From the NCBI RefSeq assembly GCF_016598575.1, contig NZ_CP066801.1, positions 1,732,501 through 1,796,500 on the forward strand: a stretch of 64,000 bases of DNA, written 5' to 3'. Source of the stretch: Streptomyces sp. HSG2 (lineage in GTDB: Bacteria > Actinomycetota > Actinomycetes > Streptomycetales > Streptomycetaceae). The notes under the pieces are model-generated. The model was not told the DNA's origin, searched no databases, and saw nothing but the letters and a program-made list of their open reading frames with translations. This document shows positions 27,316-38,295 of this stretch, in pieces. Within the stretch, counting starts at the first letter, position 1. Every line of letters starts with the position of its first letter. The position numbers were made by a program, and so were the translations under genes.

Positions 27316-27621
27316 ATGGCCATGCCCCGCCCGAGCGTCGCCCAGTACGCCTACGGCTCGTGCACCGTGATCTTCTCCGCCGTCGCCCTGCTCTCGGTGG
27401 CGGAGGCCGCCTCGGCCGGGAGCGCGGGGGTCGGGCTCGTCGCGGGTTCCTGTGTCCTGGCGCTGGTCCTCGGCCTGGTCGTCGCCCTGCGGGTGCCCGG
27501 AGCGGGGCGGGCCCCGGCCGCCTCGACCACCGAAGCCGAGCCGGGACACCCGGTCGGAGGCGCGAAGCTCGGCGGTTCCCCGGGCGCGCGGGAAGGTCGC
27601 TGGGGCGAGCGCGCGGCCTGA
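27316..27621 (+). CDS. Small two-segment membrane protein
   Basis: 101 residues from the ATG at 27316. Two membrane segments (YGSCTVIFSAVALLSVAEA and GVGLVAGSCVLALVLGLVVAL) are joined by a short turn and followed by a hydrophilic Ala/Pro/Gly-rich tail of about 40 residues. Only an imperfect GAGG lies upstream, so another start is possible. I recognise no family. It is divergent from the protease gene and converges with the first RDD gene. Confidence 0.6.
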   Translation: MAMPRPSVAQYAYGSCTVIFSAVALLSVAEAASAGSAGVGLVAGSCVLALVLGLVVALRVPGAGRAPAASTTEAEPGHPVGGAKLGGSPGAREGRWGERAA

Positions 27622-27663
27622 CCCTGGGGCCCCGGGGACCGCCCGTGCGGCGGTCCCGCCGAC

Positions 27664-28332
27664 TCAACGGACGCTGACCACCACCGTCTTGGCCGCCTTG
27701 TCGTGCAGCCCCTGTTTGTAGGGCTTGTCGAAGAAGCTCCAGCCACCGCAGAACGCCGTCCACAGACAAGCGCAGCAGAAGGCGAACGGGATCCACAGCA
27801 CCGCGGCCCTGATCAGGGAGGTCCGGGTCGAGGGCGTGGCCCCGTCGGCGAGGTCGGCCACGCGCAGGCCGAGCCACCGCTTGCCGAGGGTCTGTCCTCG
27901 GCGGGCGGTGAGAATCGTGTCGTAGGCGATGTAGAGGACCGCCGCGATCAGCCCCTGTCCGAAGGAACGGGCGGCGGCCACCCCTTGGCTGTCCAGCCGG
28001 TAGTCGGTCACGTGAAACGCCCAACTGAGCAGCCAGACCACGATGCCGACCAAGACCATGTCGACGATCCGCGCGAGCGTGCGCCGGCCGCTGTCGGCCA
28101 GCGGAGCCATCCCCGCGAGCGGGTCGTCCCCGGGGCCCGCGCCGCCGGGCGGCGGCCCACCGTAGGGGCCGCCGGCGTACGACGGTGGGGCGTCATAGGG
28201 CGAGCCCGAACCGGCCTCCGCCGCGCGACCGCCGTCGGCACCCTGTTCGCCCTCGGGAGGCGGCTGCCGCTTCCTGAACGGGTCGTCGTCCGGACCCTGT
28301 CGACCCGGTTCCGGGTGCGGTTCGCTGCTCAT
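27664..28332 (-). CDS. RDD family membrane protein
   Basis: 222 residues from the ATG at 28330-28332. A disordered N-terminus (Pro, Gly, Tyr rich, about residues 1-75) leads into the RDD domain: GRRTLARIVDMVLVGIVVWLL with the Arg and Asp that name the family, TILTARRGQTLGKRWLGLRV, and a last pair of membrane segments. The end (KPYKQGLHDKAAKTVVVSV) matches the family. RDD proteins are three-segment membrane proteins; a few act in ion transport, most have no known role. A second RDD gene lies immediately upstream on the same strand. Confidence 0.9.
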   Translation of the reverse strand: MSSEPHPEPGRQGPDDDPFRKRQPPPEGEQGADGGRAAEAGSGSPYDAPPSYAGGPYGGPPPGGAGPGDDPLAGMAPLADSGRRTLARIVDMVLVGIVVWLLSWAFHVTDYRLDSQGVAAARSFGQGLIAAVLYIAYDTILTARRGQTLGKRWLGLRVADLADGATPSTRTSLIRAAVLWIPFAFCCACLWTAFCGGWSFFDKPYKQGLHDKAAKTVVVSVR

Positions 28333-28517
28333 GGCCCGAGTCGACCGCGAACCCGACGGCGCCGCATCCGGCGCGCCGCCGTCCGAGGGACCCCGCTCCA
28401 CCGCGCGCCAGGCCGCCCCGCGCCCTCACTCGCCGGAGCGCCCGGTGCCGGTCCGACCGACAAGGACCGCGTCGGCGGCGCCCGCGCCGGCCGAGGTCCG
28501 ACACGTCCGCCGCCGGT

Positions 28518-29996
28518 CTATCGGCCGTCGGCCACGAAGGTGTGCGCGGCCTTGTCGTGCCAACACTGGTGCCAGGGGCGGTCGAAGAGGCACCACACGA
28601 TGCCCGCGACCCCGAAGACCAGCAGACCCGGCACGCTGAAGACGAGCCAGCGGCGCACGGCGGCGCCGAGCGACGGATTGCGGTGTCCCTCGATGTCCCG
28701 AACCTCCAGGCCCAGCAGCGCCTTGCCCAGGGTGCGGCCCCACCGGGCGGTGGGCACCGCCTCGTAGCCCACGCCGAAGAGCAGCAGGACCGCCAGGACG
28801 ATGGCCAGGTACGTGCCGGTGGTGGAGTCGAGCAACCAGACCGTCACCGTCTCCCCGGAGAGCCTCGCGGCGTCGATCTTGCCGTGCAGGTGGTCGAGGG
28901 CGCGGATCCCGAGTGGCACGGCGACCAGTGCCGTCACCACCCCCACGACGGCGGTGTCCAGGAGTCGGGCGACCAGCCGTCTGCCGAGGCCCGCCGGACG
29001 TGCGGCGGCCATGCGCCGGGCGGCGGCCTGGAAGGGGTCGTCGGCGGGGGGCCGCCGACCCGCGGGCGCCGGTCCGTCGCCCGACCCGGCGAGCCGGTGC
29101 ACCTGCTGCGCCCAGGAGGCCTGCCCGCCGCCCTCCCCACCGGGGTACGGCCCGAGAGCGGCCTCCGCCGGCGGGTGCCCGGCGGACCGGGGCGGCACGA
29201 CGGCGGGGCCCGGGGGCGCGGCGGCGGCCCGGCCGGGAGGCGCCGAGCCGGCCGCGCGTTCGGCGGCGGCCTTCCCCGCGCCGAACCCTGGACCGCCGGG
29301 GCCCGCCCCGGCGGCGGCCGGCGGCGTCCCCGGGGCGGGTCGAGGAGCGGGCGGGAGAGGGGGCGGAGCGTCGGCCGAGCCGCCCGGCCGGTCGGTCTCG
29401 GCGCTCTGCCGCCGGGGCGGGAAGGCGCCCTCCCCGGGCTCCTCGGTGTAGGAGGGTGCCGACGCCCGGTGTCCGCCCGCGGGCCCCTGGGCCGGCTCTG
29501 GAGCCGCCGGCCAGGCACCGGCGGGTGCGGGGAGGTCCGCGTGGCGCGGGTCTCCGGTGCCGGGCGCCGCTCGGCCCGTCGGAGCCACACCGCGCGCGCC
29601 GTGCTCCCGGGCGCTCCCGGCCTCCGGCCACACGGGCCGGCTCGGGGCGGGCAGGTGGGGCACGCGAGGGTCGGCGACCGGGGGCGGGCGGTCGCCGGAG
29701 CGACCCTCCTCCGCCCCCCGGTGGGTTCCGGGCCCGACGGCGTCCCCGTCGCGGGGAGCGGACACCGGCCCGTCCACCACCGGATCCTCGTCGAAGAAGT
29801 GCGGCCCGGTCTCCTCGACGAAGAGCCCGGCGGGGGACGGTGGAGCGAGCCGTTCACCGGTCTCGGGCGCGGGGCGGCTGGTGCCCGGGACCCACGCGGT
29901 GCCGTTCCAGTAGCGGACGTACCCGGGGATGGACGGATCCGGGTAGAACCCTTCGCCGGGGCCGTCCTCGCCCGGGGCCGGGGTTGGGGCGCTCAT
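28518..29996 (-). CDS. RDD family membrane protein with N-terminal DUF2510 domain
   Basis: 492 residues from the ATG at 29994-29996. Residues ~15-45 (GEGFYPDPSIPGYVRYWNG) form the Trp-containing DUF2510 module, often found in front of actinobacterial membrane proteins. About 280 disordered Pro/Gly/Ala/Arg residues follow. The RDD domain is at the C-terminus: GLGRRLVARLLDTAVVGVV, TARWGRTLGKALLGLEV and RPWHQCWHDKAAHTFV. The end resembles that of the next RDD protein downstream, so the two are probably tandem duplicates that gained different N-termini. Function unknown. Confidence 0.88.
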   Translation of the reverse strand: MSAPTPAPGEDGPGEGFYPDPSIPGYVRYWNGTAWVPGTSRPAPETGERLAPPSPAGLFVEETGPHFFDEDPVVDGPVSAPRDGDAVGPGTHRGAEEGRSGDRPPPVADPRVPHLPAPSRPVWPEAGSAREHGARGVAPTGRAAPGTGDPRHADLPAPAGAWPAAPEPAQGPAGGHRASAPSYTEEPGEGAFPPRRQSAETDRPGGSADAPPPLPPAPRPAPGTPPAAAGAGPGGPGFGAGKAAAERAAGSAPPGRAAAAPPGPAVVPPRSAGHPPAEAALGPYPGGEGGGQASWAQQVHRLAGSGDGPAPAGRRPPADDPFQAAARRMAAARPAGLGRRLVARLLDTAVVGVVTALVAVPLGIRALDHLHGKIDAARLSGETVTVWLLDSTTGTYLAIVLAVLLLFGVGYEAVPTARWGRTLGKALLGLEVRDIEGHRNPSLGAAVRRWLVFSVPGLLVFGVAGIVWCLFDRPWHQCWHDKAAHTFVADGR

Positions 29997-30263
29997 CAAG
30001 GCCTTCCTTCGTGTACACCGGCCTTCGGACCGGGAGGGAACGAGGCTCTCGCGGTGCGGGACGAGCCGGTTCGCCGCCGGGCGGACCGGCGTTCCCCGGC
30101 CACCGACCGACACCCGCCTCACACGGGGTCCACATCTACCAGACGGCCGGGCTCCGCATCGCGGGTCCGGGCGGACCCGCCCCTTTCCGGTCGTTCTCGG
30201 TCACCGTGGCCGCCGGCACGCGCCCGGCGCCTCGCGCGGTACGGCGGTGCGGCCGGCCGAGGG

Positions 30264-31673
30264 TCAGAACAGCTTGCCCGGATTGAGAATGCCCAGCGGA
30301 TCGAACGCCTTCTTGATCGCTCGCTGCGTCTCGACCCCGACCGGCCCCAACTCCCTCGCCAGCCACTCCCTCTTCAGGACGCCCACGCCGTGCTCGCCGG
30401 TGATGGTGCCGCCCAGTTCCAGGCCGAGCGCCATGATCTCGTCGAAGGAGGCGCGGGCCCGCCGTGTCTCCTCGGGGTCGTCGGCGTCGAAACACACGGC
30501 GGGGTGGGCGTTGCCGTCGCCCGCGTGCGCGCAGACACCGATGACGAGGTCGTGGGCGTCGGCGACGCGCCGGACGCCGTCGAGCAGCTCCCCGAGCCGG
30601 GATCGCGGCACGCACACGTCGTCGATCAGCGTGGTGCCCTTGAGCGCCTCCAGGGCGGGCAGGCACATCCGACGCGCCCCCAGGAGCAGTTCGGACTCGG
30701 CCGCGTCGTCGGCGGGAACGACCGCGGTGGCCCCGGCGGCCTCGCACAGCGCTCCGACGGCACCGATCTCGGCCGCCGGTTCGGGGGTGTCGAAGGCGGC
30801 GAGGAGGAGAGCCTCCGTGGAACCGGGCAACCCCATCCGCGTCAGGGCGTCGACCGCCCGCAGGGTCGTCCCGTCCATGAGTTCGAGGAGTGCCGGGGTG
30901 TGTCCGGCCGTCATGATCCGGCAGACGGCGTCGCAGGCCGCCGCGGTGGAGCCGAACTCGGCCGCCAGGACGAGCTGTTCGGGCGGTCGGGGACGCAGGG
31001 CCAGCACGGCGCGGACGACCACGCCCAGGGAACCCTCGGACCCGACGAACAGGCGCGTCAGGTCGTATCCCGCGACCCCCTTGGCGGTGCGCCGGCCGGT
31101 GGACAGCAACCGGCCGTCGGCGAGCACCACGTCGAGCCCGAGGACGTACTCGGCGGTCACACCGTACTTCACGCAACACAACCCGCCCGAAGCCGTGGCG
31201 ATGTTGCCCCCGATGGTGCAGGTGTCCCGGCTGGAGGGATCGGGAGGGTAGTGGAGGCCGTACTCGCCCGCCGCCCGCGAGAGCGCGGCGTTGACCACTC
31301 CGGGCTCGACGACGGCGACGCGATCGGTGGGGCTGATCTCCAGGATGCGGTCCATCCGGGTCAGCGAGAGCACGAGGCAGCCGTCGGAGGCGTTGGCGCC
31401 CCCGGACAGGCCGGTGCGAGCGCCCTGGGGGACGACGGGGACGCGGCACTCGGTGGCGGTCCGCAGCACGTGCCGGACCTCATCGACGGTGCGGGGCAGG
31501 ACGACGGCGACGGGGGTGCCCGAGGGGCAGAGGCCGGCCATGTCACGGGCGTAGGCGACGGTGACGTCGGGATCGGTGATCACGGCCCCGGCGGGGACGC
31601 CCTCGCGCAGGAGCCGCACGAGACGTCCCTCCGCCGCGCCGGCCGGTACGGGGCCCGCTGCGACACTGCTCAC
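30264..31673 (-). CDS. FAD-linked oxidase, GlcD/D-lactate dehydrogenase family
   Basis: 469 residues from the GTG at 31671-31673 (VSSVAAGPVPAG). The FAD domain shows VVPQGARTGLSGGANASDG, VVEPGVVNAALS and DTCTIGGNIATASGGLCCVKYG. The C-terminal FAD-oxidase domain ends VCAHAGDGNAHPAVCFD, TITGEHGVGVLKREWL and FDPLGILNPGKLF, all typical of glycolate oxidase GlcD and D-lactate dehydrogenases. It oxidises a 2-hydroxy acid at the membrane or with an electron-transfer partner; which acid is not clear. It lies 95 bases downstream of hppD on the same strand. The start is uncertain because the ribosome binding site is poor. Confidence 0.9.
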   Translation of the reverse strand: MSSVAAGPVPAGAAEGRLVRLLREGVPAGAVITDPDVTVAYARDMAGLCPSGTPVAVVLPRTVDEVRHVLRTATECRVPVVPQGARTGLSGGANASDGCLVLSLTRMDRILEISPTDRVAVVEPGVVNAALSRAAGEYGLHYPPDPSSRDTCTIGGNIATASGGLCCVKYGVTAEYVLGLDVVLADGRLLSTGRRTAKGVAGYDLTRLFVGSEGSLGVVVRAVLALRPRPPEQLVLAAEFGSTAAACDAVCRIMTAGHTPALLELMDGTTLRAVDALTRMGLPGSTEALLLAAFDTPEPAAEIGAVGALCEAAGATAVVPADDAAESELLLGARRMCLPALEALKGTTLIDDVCVPRSRLGELLDGVRRVADAHDLVIGVCAHAGDGNAHPAVCFDADDPEETRRARASFDEIMALGLELGGTITGEHGVGVLKREWLARELGPVGVETQRAIKKAFDPLGILNPGKLF

Positions 31674-31768
31674 ACCCCCAGGCTCGCACCGTCGGCGGCC
31701 CGTGTGAACCCCGCGGGCCGCCGGTTGGGCCGGACGGGGCGACGGGCTGCCGGCGGGCCCCCGCTCAC

Positions 31769-33516
<1,748 letters not shown>

Positions 33517-33555
33517 GGTCGCGGACGGGGCCGGCCTCCCGGAGGTGAGTCGCGG

Positions 33556-34203
33556 ATGGGCTTCTGGGGCTTCGTCGCCGATCGGCGCGCGCAACTGCTC
33601 GCCGACGCTTTCCAGCACGCCTCCGCCGTGCTGCAGTGCGTCGCGGCGGCGACGGTGATCGGCGTGCTGGTCGGCGCCGCGACCTACCGCCGGGCGTGGG
33701 CGGGAAACCTGGCCACACTCACCGCCTCGACCGTGCTGACGGTGCCGTCGCTGGCCCTGATCGGCCTGCTCGTCCCGGTGGTCGGCCTGGGGGTGCCGCC
33801 GACCGTGATCGCGCTGACCCTGTACGGCCTGCTGCCGATCGTCCGGAACACCGTCGTGGGCCTGCGGGCGGTGGACGCGGATCTGGTGGACGCGGCCACC
33901 GGGGCGGGGATGTCGCCCGGCGCGCGGCTGCTCCGGGTGGAGCTGCCGCTGGCCTGGCCGGCGATCCTGGCCGGTGTCCGTGTCTCCACCCAGTTGCTCA
34001 TGGGCATCGCCGCCATCGCCGCCTACGTCTCCGGGCCCGGTCTCGGCAACGAGATCTTCCGCGGGCTCGCCTCCCTGGGCAGTGCCAACGCCCTCCACCT
34101 GGTGCTCTCCGGCACGCTCGGCATCGTGGTGCTGGCCCTGCTGTTCGACGCCGGGTACGTGCTGGTCGGACGGCTGACCGTGTCGAGGGGGATTCGTGTC
34201 TGA
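33556..34203 (+). CDS. Betaine/choline ABC transporter permease (OpuCB/ProW type)
   Basis: 215 residues with GGAGGTGAG eight bases before the ATG. Five membrane segments; the family signature for contact with the ATPase, AVDADLVDAATGAGMSPGAR, lies near residue 110. The upstream TASTVLTVPSLALIGLLVPV and downstream MGIAAIAAYVSGPGLGNEIF are typical of quaternary-amine permeases. First gene of a four-gene operon: its end overlaps the ATPase start by eight bases. By family, the system imports glycine betaine, choline or carnitine as compatible solutes. Confidence 0.92.
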   Translation: MGFWGFVADRRAQLLADAFQHASAVLQCVAAATVIGVLVGAATYRRAWAGNLATLTASTVLTVPSLALIGLLVPVVGLGVPPTVIALTLYGLLPIVRNTVVGLRAVDADLVDAATGAGMSPGARLLRVELPLAWPAILAGVRVSTQLLMGIAAIAAYVSGPGLGNEIFRGLASLGSANALHLVLSGTLGIVVLALLFDAGYVLVGRLTVSRGIRV

Positions 34204-35473
34204 GACGTCCCGGAGCGGCGGACCCGCCGGCGCGGGAGGGCGGCCACCCGGGCCGACATCCTCGGGGCGCGCGCCGGGCGAGGCGGCCGGCGGCGTCACG
34301 ATCGAACTGCGCGGCCTCACCAAGACGTACCCCGACAGCCCTCGACCGGCCGTCGAGGACGTCTCGCTGGGGATCGAGGCCGGGGAGACGGTGGTCCTCG
34401 TCGGCCCCTCGGGCTGCGGCAAGTCCACCACACTGAAGATGATCAACCGTCTGATCGAGCCGACGGCGGGCCGGATCAGCATCGACGGGGAGGACGTCAC
34501 CGGCATGGACCCGGTGCGGTTGCGCCGTCGCGTCGGGTACGCCATCCAGTCCTCCGGGCTCTTCCCGCACCTGACGGTGGCCCAGAACGTCGCCCTGGTG
34601 CCGCGAACGGCCGGCTGGGACAGGCGGCGGATCGCCGCACGGGTGTCGGAGATGCTCGACCTGGTCGGGCTCGACCCGGGAGAGTACCGGGAGCGCTACC
34701 CGAGGGAGCTCTCCGGCGGGCAGCGTCAACGGGTAGGCGTCGCCCGGGCGCTGGCCGCCGACCCGCCGGTGCTGCTGATGGACGAGCCCTTCGGCGCCGT
34801 CGACCCGGTCACCCGGGGGCACCTCCAGGACGAGCTGATCCGCCTCCAGGACGAGTTGCGGAAGACGATCGTCTTCGTCACCCACGACATGGACGAGGCG
34901 ATCCGGCTGGGCGACCGGATCGCGGTCCTGCGCGAGCGCTCCCGGGTCGCCCAGTTCGACACCCCCGAGAGCATCCTGGCCCGCCCGTCCGACGCGTTCG
35001 TCGCCGGCTTCGTGGGAGCCGGCGCCGTGCTGAAGCGGCTGCACCTGGCGCGGGTCGGGGACGTGCCCCTCAGCGCGTGCGCGACCGGGCAGGAGGACGA
35101 ACCCCCGCGGCGTCTCAGGGACCGACTCCGCGAAGCCGGCACCGCCGGATTGCTGCTGCTGGACCGACGACGGCGCCCCCTGGCCTGGCTGCGCGCGGAC
35201 GCTCCGCCGCCGGACGGACGCCCGCCGGGAGAGTCCGGACGACCGGTCGGCGACACGGTCACCCCGGACGCCTCTCTCCGGGACGCCCTGGAGGCGGTGG
35301 TACGGGACGACTCCGGTCGGGTGGCGGTCACCGGGCCGCGCGGCGAGTACCTCGGCGTGATCGACATCGGGACGCTGACGGCGTCGGCGCGGGCCCTGTG
35401 GGAACGCGGCCCGGGGGAGGCGGCGCGGCGCGCGACCGGGCGGAACCGCCCCGGGAAGGGGAGTACGACGTGA
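34196..35473 (+). CDS. Betaine/choline ABC transporter ATP-binding protein (OpuCA/ProV type)
   Basis: 425 residues from the GTG at 34196. Walker A GPSGCGKSTT is near residue 75, Q-loop in YAIQSSGLFPHL, signature LSGGQRQRVGVARAL, Walker B LLMDEPFGAVDP, and the H-loop His in VTHDMDEAI. The C-terminal ~120 residues (from VLKRLHLARVGD) correspond to the CBS-containing regulatory part of OpuA-type ATPases, here shortened; one region (DASLRDALEAVVRDDSGRVA) fits a CBS motif. CBS domains in this family sense ionic strength. It overlaps its neighbours by eight and four bases, so the operon is translationally coupled. Confidence 0.95.
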   Translation: MSETSRSGGPAGAGGRPPGPTSSGRAPGEAAGGVTIELRGLTKTYPDSPRPAVEDVSLGIEAGETVVLVGPSGCGKSTTLKMINRLIEPTAGRISIDGEDVTGMDPVRLRRRVGYAIQSSGLFPHLTVAQNVALVPRTAGWDRRRIAARVSEMLDLVGLDPGEYRERYPRELSGGQRQRVGVARALAADPPVLLMDEPFGAVDPVTRGHLQDELIRLQDELRKTIVFVTHDMDEAIRLGDRIAVLRERSRVAQFDTPESILARPSDAFVAGFVGAGAVLKRLHLARVGDVPLSACATGQEDEPPRRLRDRLREAGTAGLLLLDRRRRPLAWLRADAPPPDGRPPGESGRPVGDTVTPDASLRDALEAVVRDDSGRVAVTGPRGEYLGVIDIGTLTASARALWERGPGEAARRATGRNRPGKGSTT

Positions 35474-36408
35474 GCGCCCCCTCCGAACCCTCCGAACGGC
35501 CGACCTCGGGGACGACGCCCGCCAGGACCCGACCGCCGCGCGGCGAACGCCCCGCCGTGGCGCCGGCCGCTCCCGGAGGCGGCGGGCCGGACACCGCCCG
35601 GGGAAGCGACCCGCCGGCCGGCGCCACGGCGTGTCGGACCCCCGAACCGGTCGGACGCGCCGCCGCGCCACCGCGCGTCACGTGGCCGAGGCTGATCCTC
35701 GTCCCGTCCGTGGTCACCATCGCCCTGATGGCGACCTGGCTGTGGTTCAGGCAGGCCGAGCTGGACCCGCTGAGTCGGAACGCCCTGGCCGACGGCAGGG
35801 TCACGGAGGCCCTTCGGGAACACGTGCGGTTGACGGCGGCGTCCGCCCTGCTCGTCCTGATCATCGCGGTTCCGCTGGGCGTCCTGTTGACCCGTCCGGC
35901 GCTGCGCCGCGCCTCTCCCCTGGTCCTGACACTCGCGAACATGGGCCAGGCCACCCCGGCGATCGGCCTGCTGGCCCTGCTCGTCGTCTGGCTGGGCGTC
36001 GGCAGCGGGACGGCGCTCATCGGCATCGTCGCCTACACGGTCCTGCCGGTGCTGTCGAACACCGTGGCGGGCCTGCGGGGCAACGATCCGGAGCTGCTGG
36101 AGGCGGCCCGGGGCATCGGGATGTCCGCGTGGGGTGTGCTGTTCCGGGTGGAGCTGCCGCTCGCCGTGCCCCTGATCCTGGCCGGCGTCCGCACCGCCCT
36201 CGTGCTCTGTGTCGGCACCGCTACCCTCGCCGTGTTCTGCGGTGGCGGCGGTCTGGGTGTGCTGATCACCGCGGGGGTCACCAGCAGGCGGATGCCGGTG
36301 CTCGTTCTCGGCTCGGTCCTCACGGTGACGCTGGCGCTCCTGGTGGACTGGCTGGCCTCGCTGGCCGAACTCTCGCTTGGTCCACGCGGCCTTCGGGAGG
36401 ACCGGTGA
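35470..36408 (+). CDS. Betaine/choline ABC transporter permease, second subunit (OpuCD type)
   Basis: 312 residues from the GTG at 35470, overlapping the ATPase stop in GTGA. A Pro/Arg-rich, probably cytoplasmic N-terminus of about 75 residues precedes six membrane segments. The ATPase-contact loop is GNDPELLEAARGIGMSAWGV. TLANMGQATPAIGLLALLVV and the end VLGSVLTVTLALLVDWLASL match OpuCD/YehW permeases. With the first permease it would form the heterodimeric channel. The extended N-terminus is longer than usual for the family. Confidence 0.92.
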   Translation: MSAPSEPSERPTSGTTPARTRPPRGERPAVAPAAPGGGGPDTARGSDPPAGATACRTPEPVGRAAAPPRVTWPRLILVPSVVTIALMATWLWFRQAELDPLSRNALADGRVTEALREHVRLTAASALLVLIIAVPLGVLLTRPALRRASPLVLTLANMGQATPAIGLLALLVVWLGVGSGTALIGIVAYTVLPVLSNTVAGLRGNDPELLEAARGIGMSAWGVLFRVELPLAVPLILAGVRTALVLCVGTATLAVFCGGGGLGVLITAGVTSRRMPVLVLGSVLTVTLALLVDWLASLAELSLGPRGLREDR

Positions 36409-37382
36409 GGCGCCGGGCGCGCCTCCGGCCGGCCGGGGTGTCCGCCGCCGCGCTCGCCGTCGTGGCGGGCTGCGGGCTCACCAGCGGTTCTCCGATGGCC
36501 GACGGGGTCGGCCCCGGCAGCGTCGGCCGTGGCAGGCCGCTGGCCGGCGCACATCTGACGGTCGTCTCCAAGGACTTCACCGAACAGCTGGTGCTCGGCG
36601 CGATCATGGGAATCGCCTTCCAGGCGGCGGGGGCCCGGGTGCTGGACCGCACCGGCGTGCAGGGCTCGATCGGTACCCGTGCCGCCGTGGAGAACGGCGA
36701 CGCCGACGCGGCCTACGAGTACACCGGCACCGCCTGGATCACCTACCTGGGCCACAGCCGTCCCGTCCCGGGCGAACGCGCCCAATGGCGGGCCGTCCGC
36801 GACGAGGACCTGCGCAACGGGGTGACCTGGCTGCCGCCGGCGCCCCTGAACAACACCTTCGCGCTGGCGACCAACCGCCACCACCACCGGACCCACCGCA
36901 CCGACACGCTCTCCGAGGTGGCCGAGTTGTCCCGGCGCGATCCGGACGCCGTGGCGCTCTGCGTGGAGAGCGAGTTCGCCAACCGCGAGGACGGTCTCCC
37001 CGGGCTGGCGCGGACCCACGGGATGGACCTCGCGCCGGGCCGTGTCACCCAGATGGACACCGGCGTCATCTACACCCAGACGGCGGAGGGGACCTGCGCC
37101 TACGGCGAGGTGTTCACGACGGACGGGCGGATCGAGGCGATGGACCTGGTGGTGATGGAGGATGACCGGGACTTCTTCCCGGAGTACAACGCGGCGCCGA
37201 TGGTGCGCACCGCGACGATGGAGCGGTGGCCGGCCATCGCCGAGGTGCTGGCACCGGTGACCCGCGCGCTCACCGACAAGGTGGCGCGGTCGCTGAACGG
37301 CAGGGTCGACGTCGACGGGGACGACCCCCACCGGGTGGCCCTGGAGTGGATGCTGGAGGAGGGGTTCGTGACCCGGGGGTGA
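36405..37382 (+). CDS. Betaine/choline ABC transporter substrate-binding lipoprotein (OpuCC/OsmX type)
   Basis: 325 residues from the GTG at 36405, which overlaps the permease stop in GTGA. The lipobox ALAVVAGCGLTSG gives the acylated Cys near residue 23. AHLTVVSKDFTEQLVLGAIMG and DAAYEYTGTAWITYLG are signatures of quaternary-amine binding proteins, and VTWLPPAPLNNTFALATN holds aromatic-cage residues. RVTQMDTGVIYTQTAEGTCAYGEVFTTDGRI is the second lobe. It captures the solute outside the membrane and delivers it to the two permeases. It ends the operon; no clear terminator was seen. Confidence 0.94.
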   Translation: MRRRARLRPAGVSAAALAVVAGCGLTSGSPMADGVGPGSVGRGRPLAGAHLTVVSKDFTEQLVLGAIMGIAFQAAGARVLDRTGVQGSIGTRAAVENGDADAAYEYTGTAWITYLGHSRPVPGERAQWRAVRDEDLRNGVTWLPPAPLNNTFALATNRHHHRTHRTDTLSEVAELSRRDPDAVALCVESEFANREDGLPGLARTHGMDLAPGRVTQMDTGVIYTQTAEGTCAYGEVFTTDGRIEAMDLVVMEDDRDFFPEYNAAPMVRTATMERWPAIAEVLAPVTRALTDKVARSLNGRVDVDGDDPHRVALEWMLEEGFVTRG

Positions 37383-37402
37383 GCCAGGTGGGGCGGGGCG
37401 GG

Positions 37403-38191
37403 TCAGCAGGCCGGGACGGTGCCCTGGCCGGTCTCCAGCGCCGTGAGGGCGTCCACGGCGCCGTCGAGGGTCTCGACCGGGATCAGCCGCACCCCGTCCG
37501 GGAGCCCGTCCTCGGCGTCCGCGCACTCGGCTCGGGGTACCAGGAAGACGGTGGCGCCGTCGCGGGCGGCGCCCAGCGTCTTCAGGGGGACCCCGCCCAC
37601 CGCGCCCACCTCCCCGTCCGAGGTGATGGTGCCGGTGCCGGCGATCACCCGGCCGCCGGTGAGGTCGCGGGTGTCGAGCTTGTCCACGATGCCGAGGGAG
37701 AACAGGAGTCCGGCGCTGGGCCCGCCGACGTCGGCGAGCCGCAGGGTGACGTCCACGTCGGCGGGGTCGAGGTCCAGGTAGTCCAGGGCGGCGTCGGTGG
37801 CGGCGTCCTGGGACTCGCGCATCTGTTCTCGGTTGAAGCGTTCGATCTCCCGTACGTCGTCGCCGCTGGGGTAGACGGCGTCCCGGGGCATGACCGCCTC
37901 GTCGGGATCGAACCAGCCGACGACGACGTCGCCGAAGGAGACGTCGGTGTCGGGGCCGGTCGCCTGGATGGTCGTCATCCGCAGTTGGCCGGTGGTCTCC
38001 TGGGTGGGGGCACCGGTGATGGTGATCACCTGGGTACCGCGATTCTCGCCCAGCACGTCCGCCGTCAGCCCGGGCCGCGCCACCGTGAAGGGCAGCGGGG
38101 TGAGCAGGGTGACCAGCAGCAGCGCGACGACGGGCAGCGCGCAGACGACGAGGACCCGGGGGCGGGTGAGGCGGAGGAACCGAGAGAGCAC
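37403..38191 (-). CDS. Lon-like S16 serine protease with PDZ-like region (YlbL family)
   Basis: 262 residues. An N-terminal membrane segment (VLVVCALPVVALLLVTLL) anchors it facing outwards. The middle (VITITGAPTQETTGQLRMTTI, VYPSGDDVREIERFN) resembles the PDZ-containing part of YlbL. The C-terminal S16 domain shows the catalytic Ser in VGGPSAGLLFSLGIVD and Lys in VGGVPLKTLGAARDGATVF, with GGRVIAGTGTITSDGEVGAV between them. It lacks an ATPase domain, unlike Lon. Such proteases are surface or membrane enzymes of unclear substrate. It converges with the betaine operon, 20 bases from its end. Confidence 0.88.
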   Translation of the reverse strand: MLSRFLRLTRPRVLVVCALPVVALLLVTLLTPLPFTVARPGLTADVLGENRGTQVITITGAPTQETTGQLRMTTIQATGPDTDVSFGDVVVGWFDPDEAVMPRDAVYPSGDDVREIERFNREQMRESQDAATDAALDYLDLDPADVDVTLRLADVGGPSAGLLFSLGIVDKLDTRDLTGGRVIAGTGTITSDGEVGAVGGVPLKTLGAARDGATVFLVPRAECADAEDGLPDGVRLIPVETLDGAVDALTALETGQGTVPAC

Positions 38192-38295
38192 GAGGTCAAT
38201 CTAACGCGGACGGGGTTCCTTCCCACGATCGGTGATCGGCACGCCCCCCGCGACCGCCCGGCTCCCGCCGCCCCGGGCGCCGCCCGACCGCCCGG

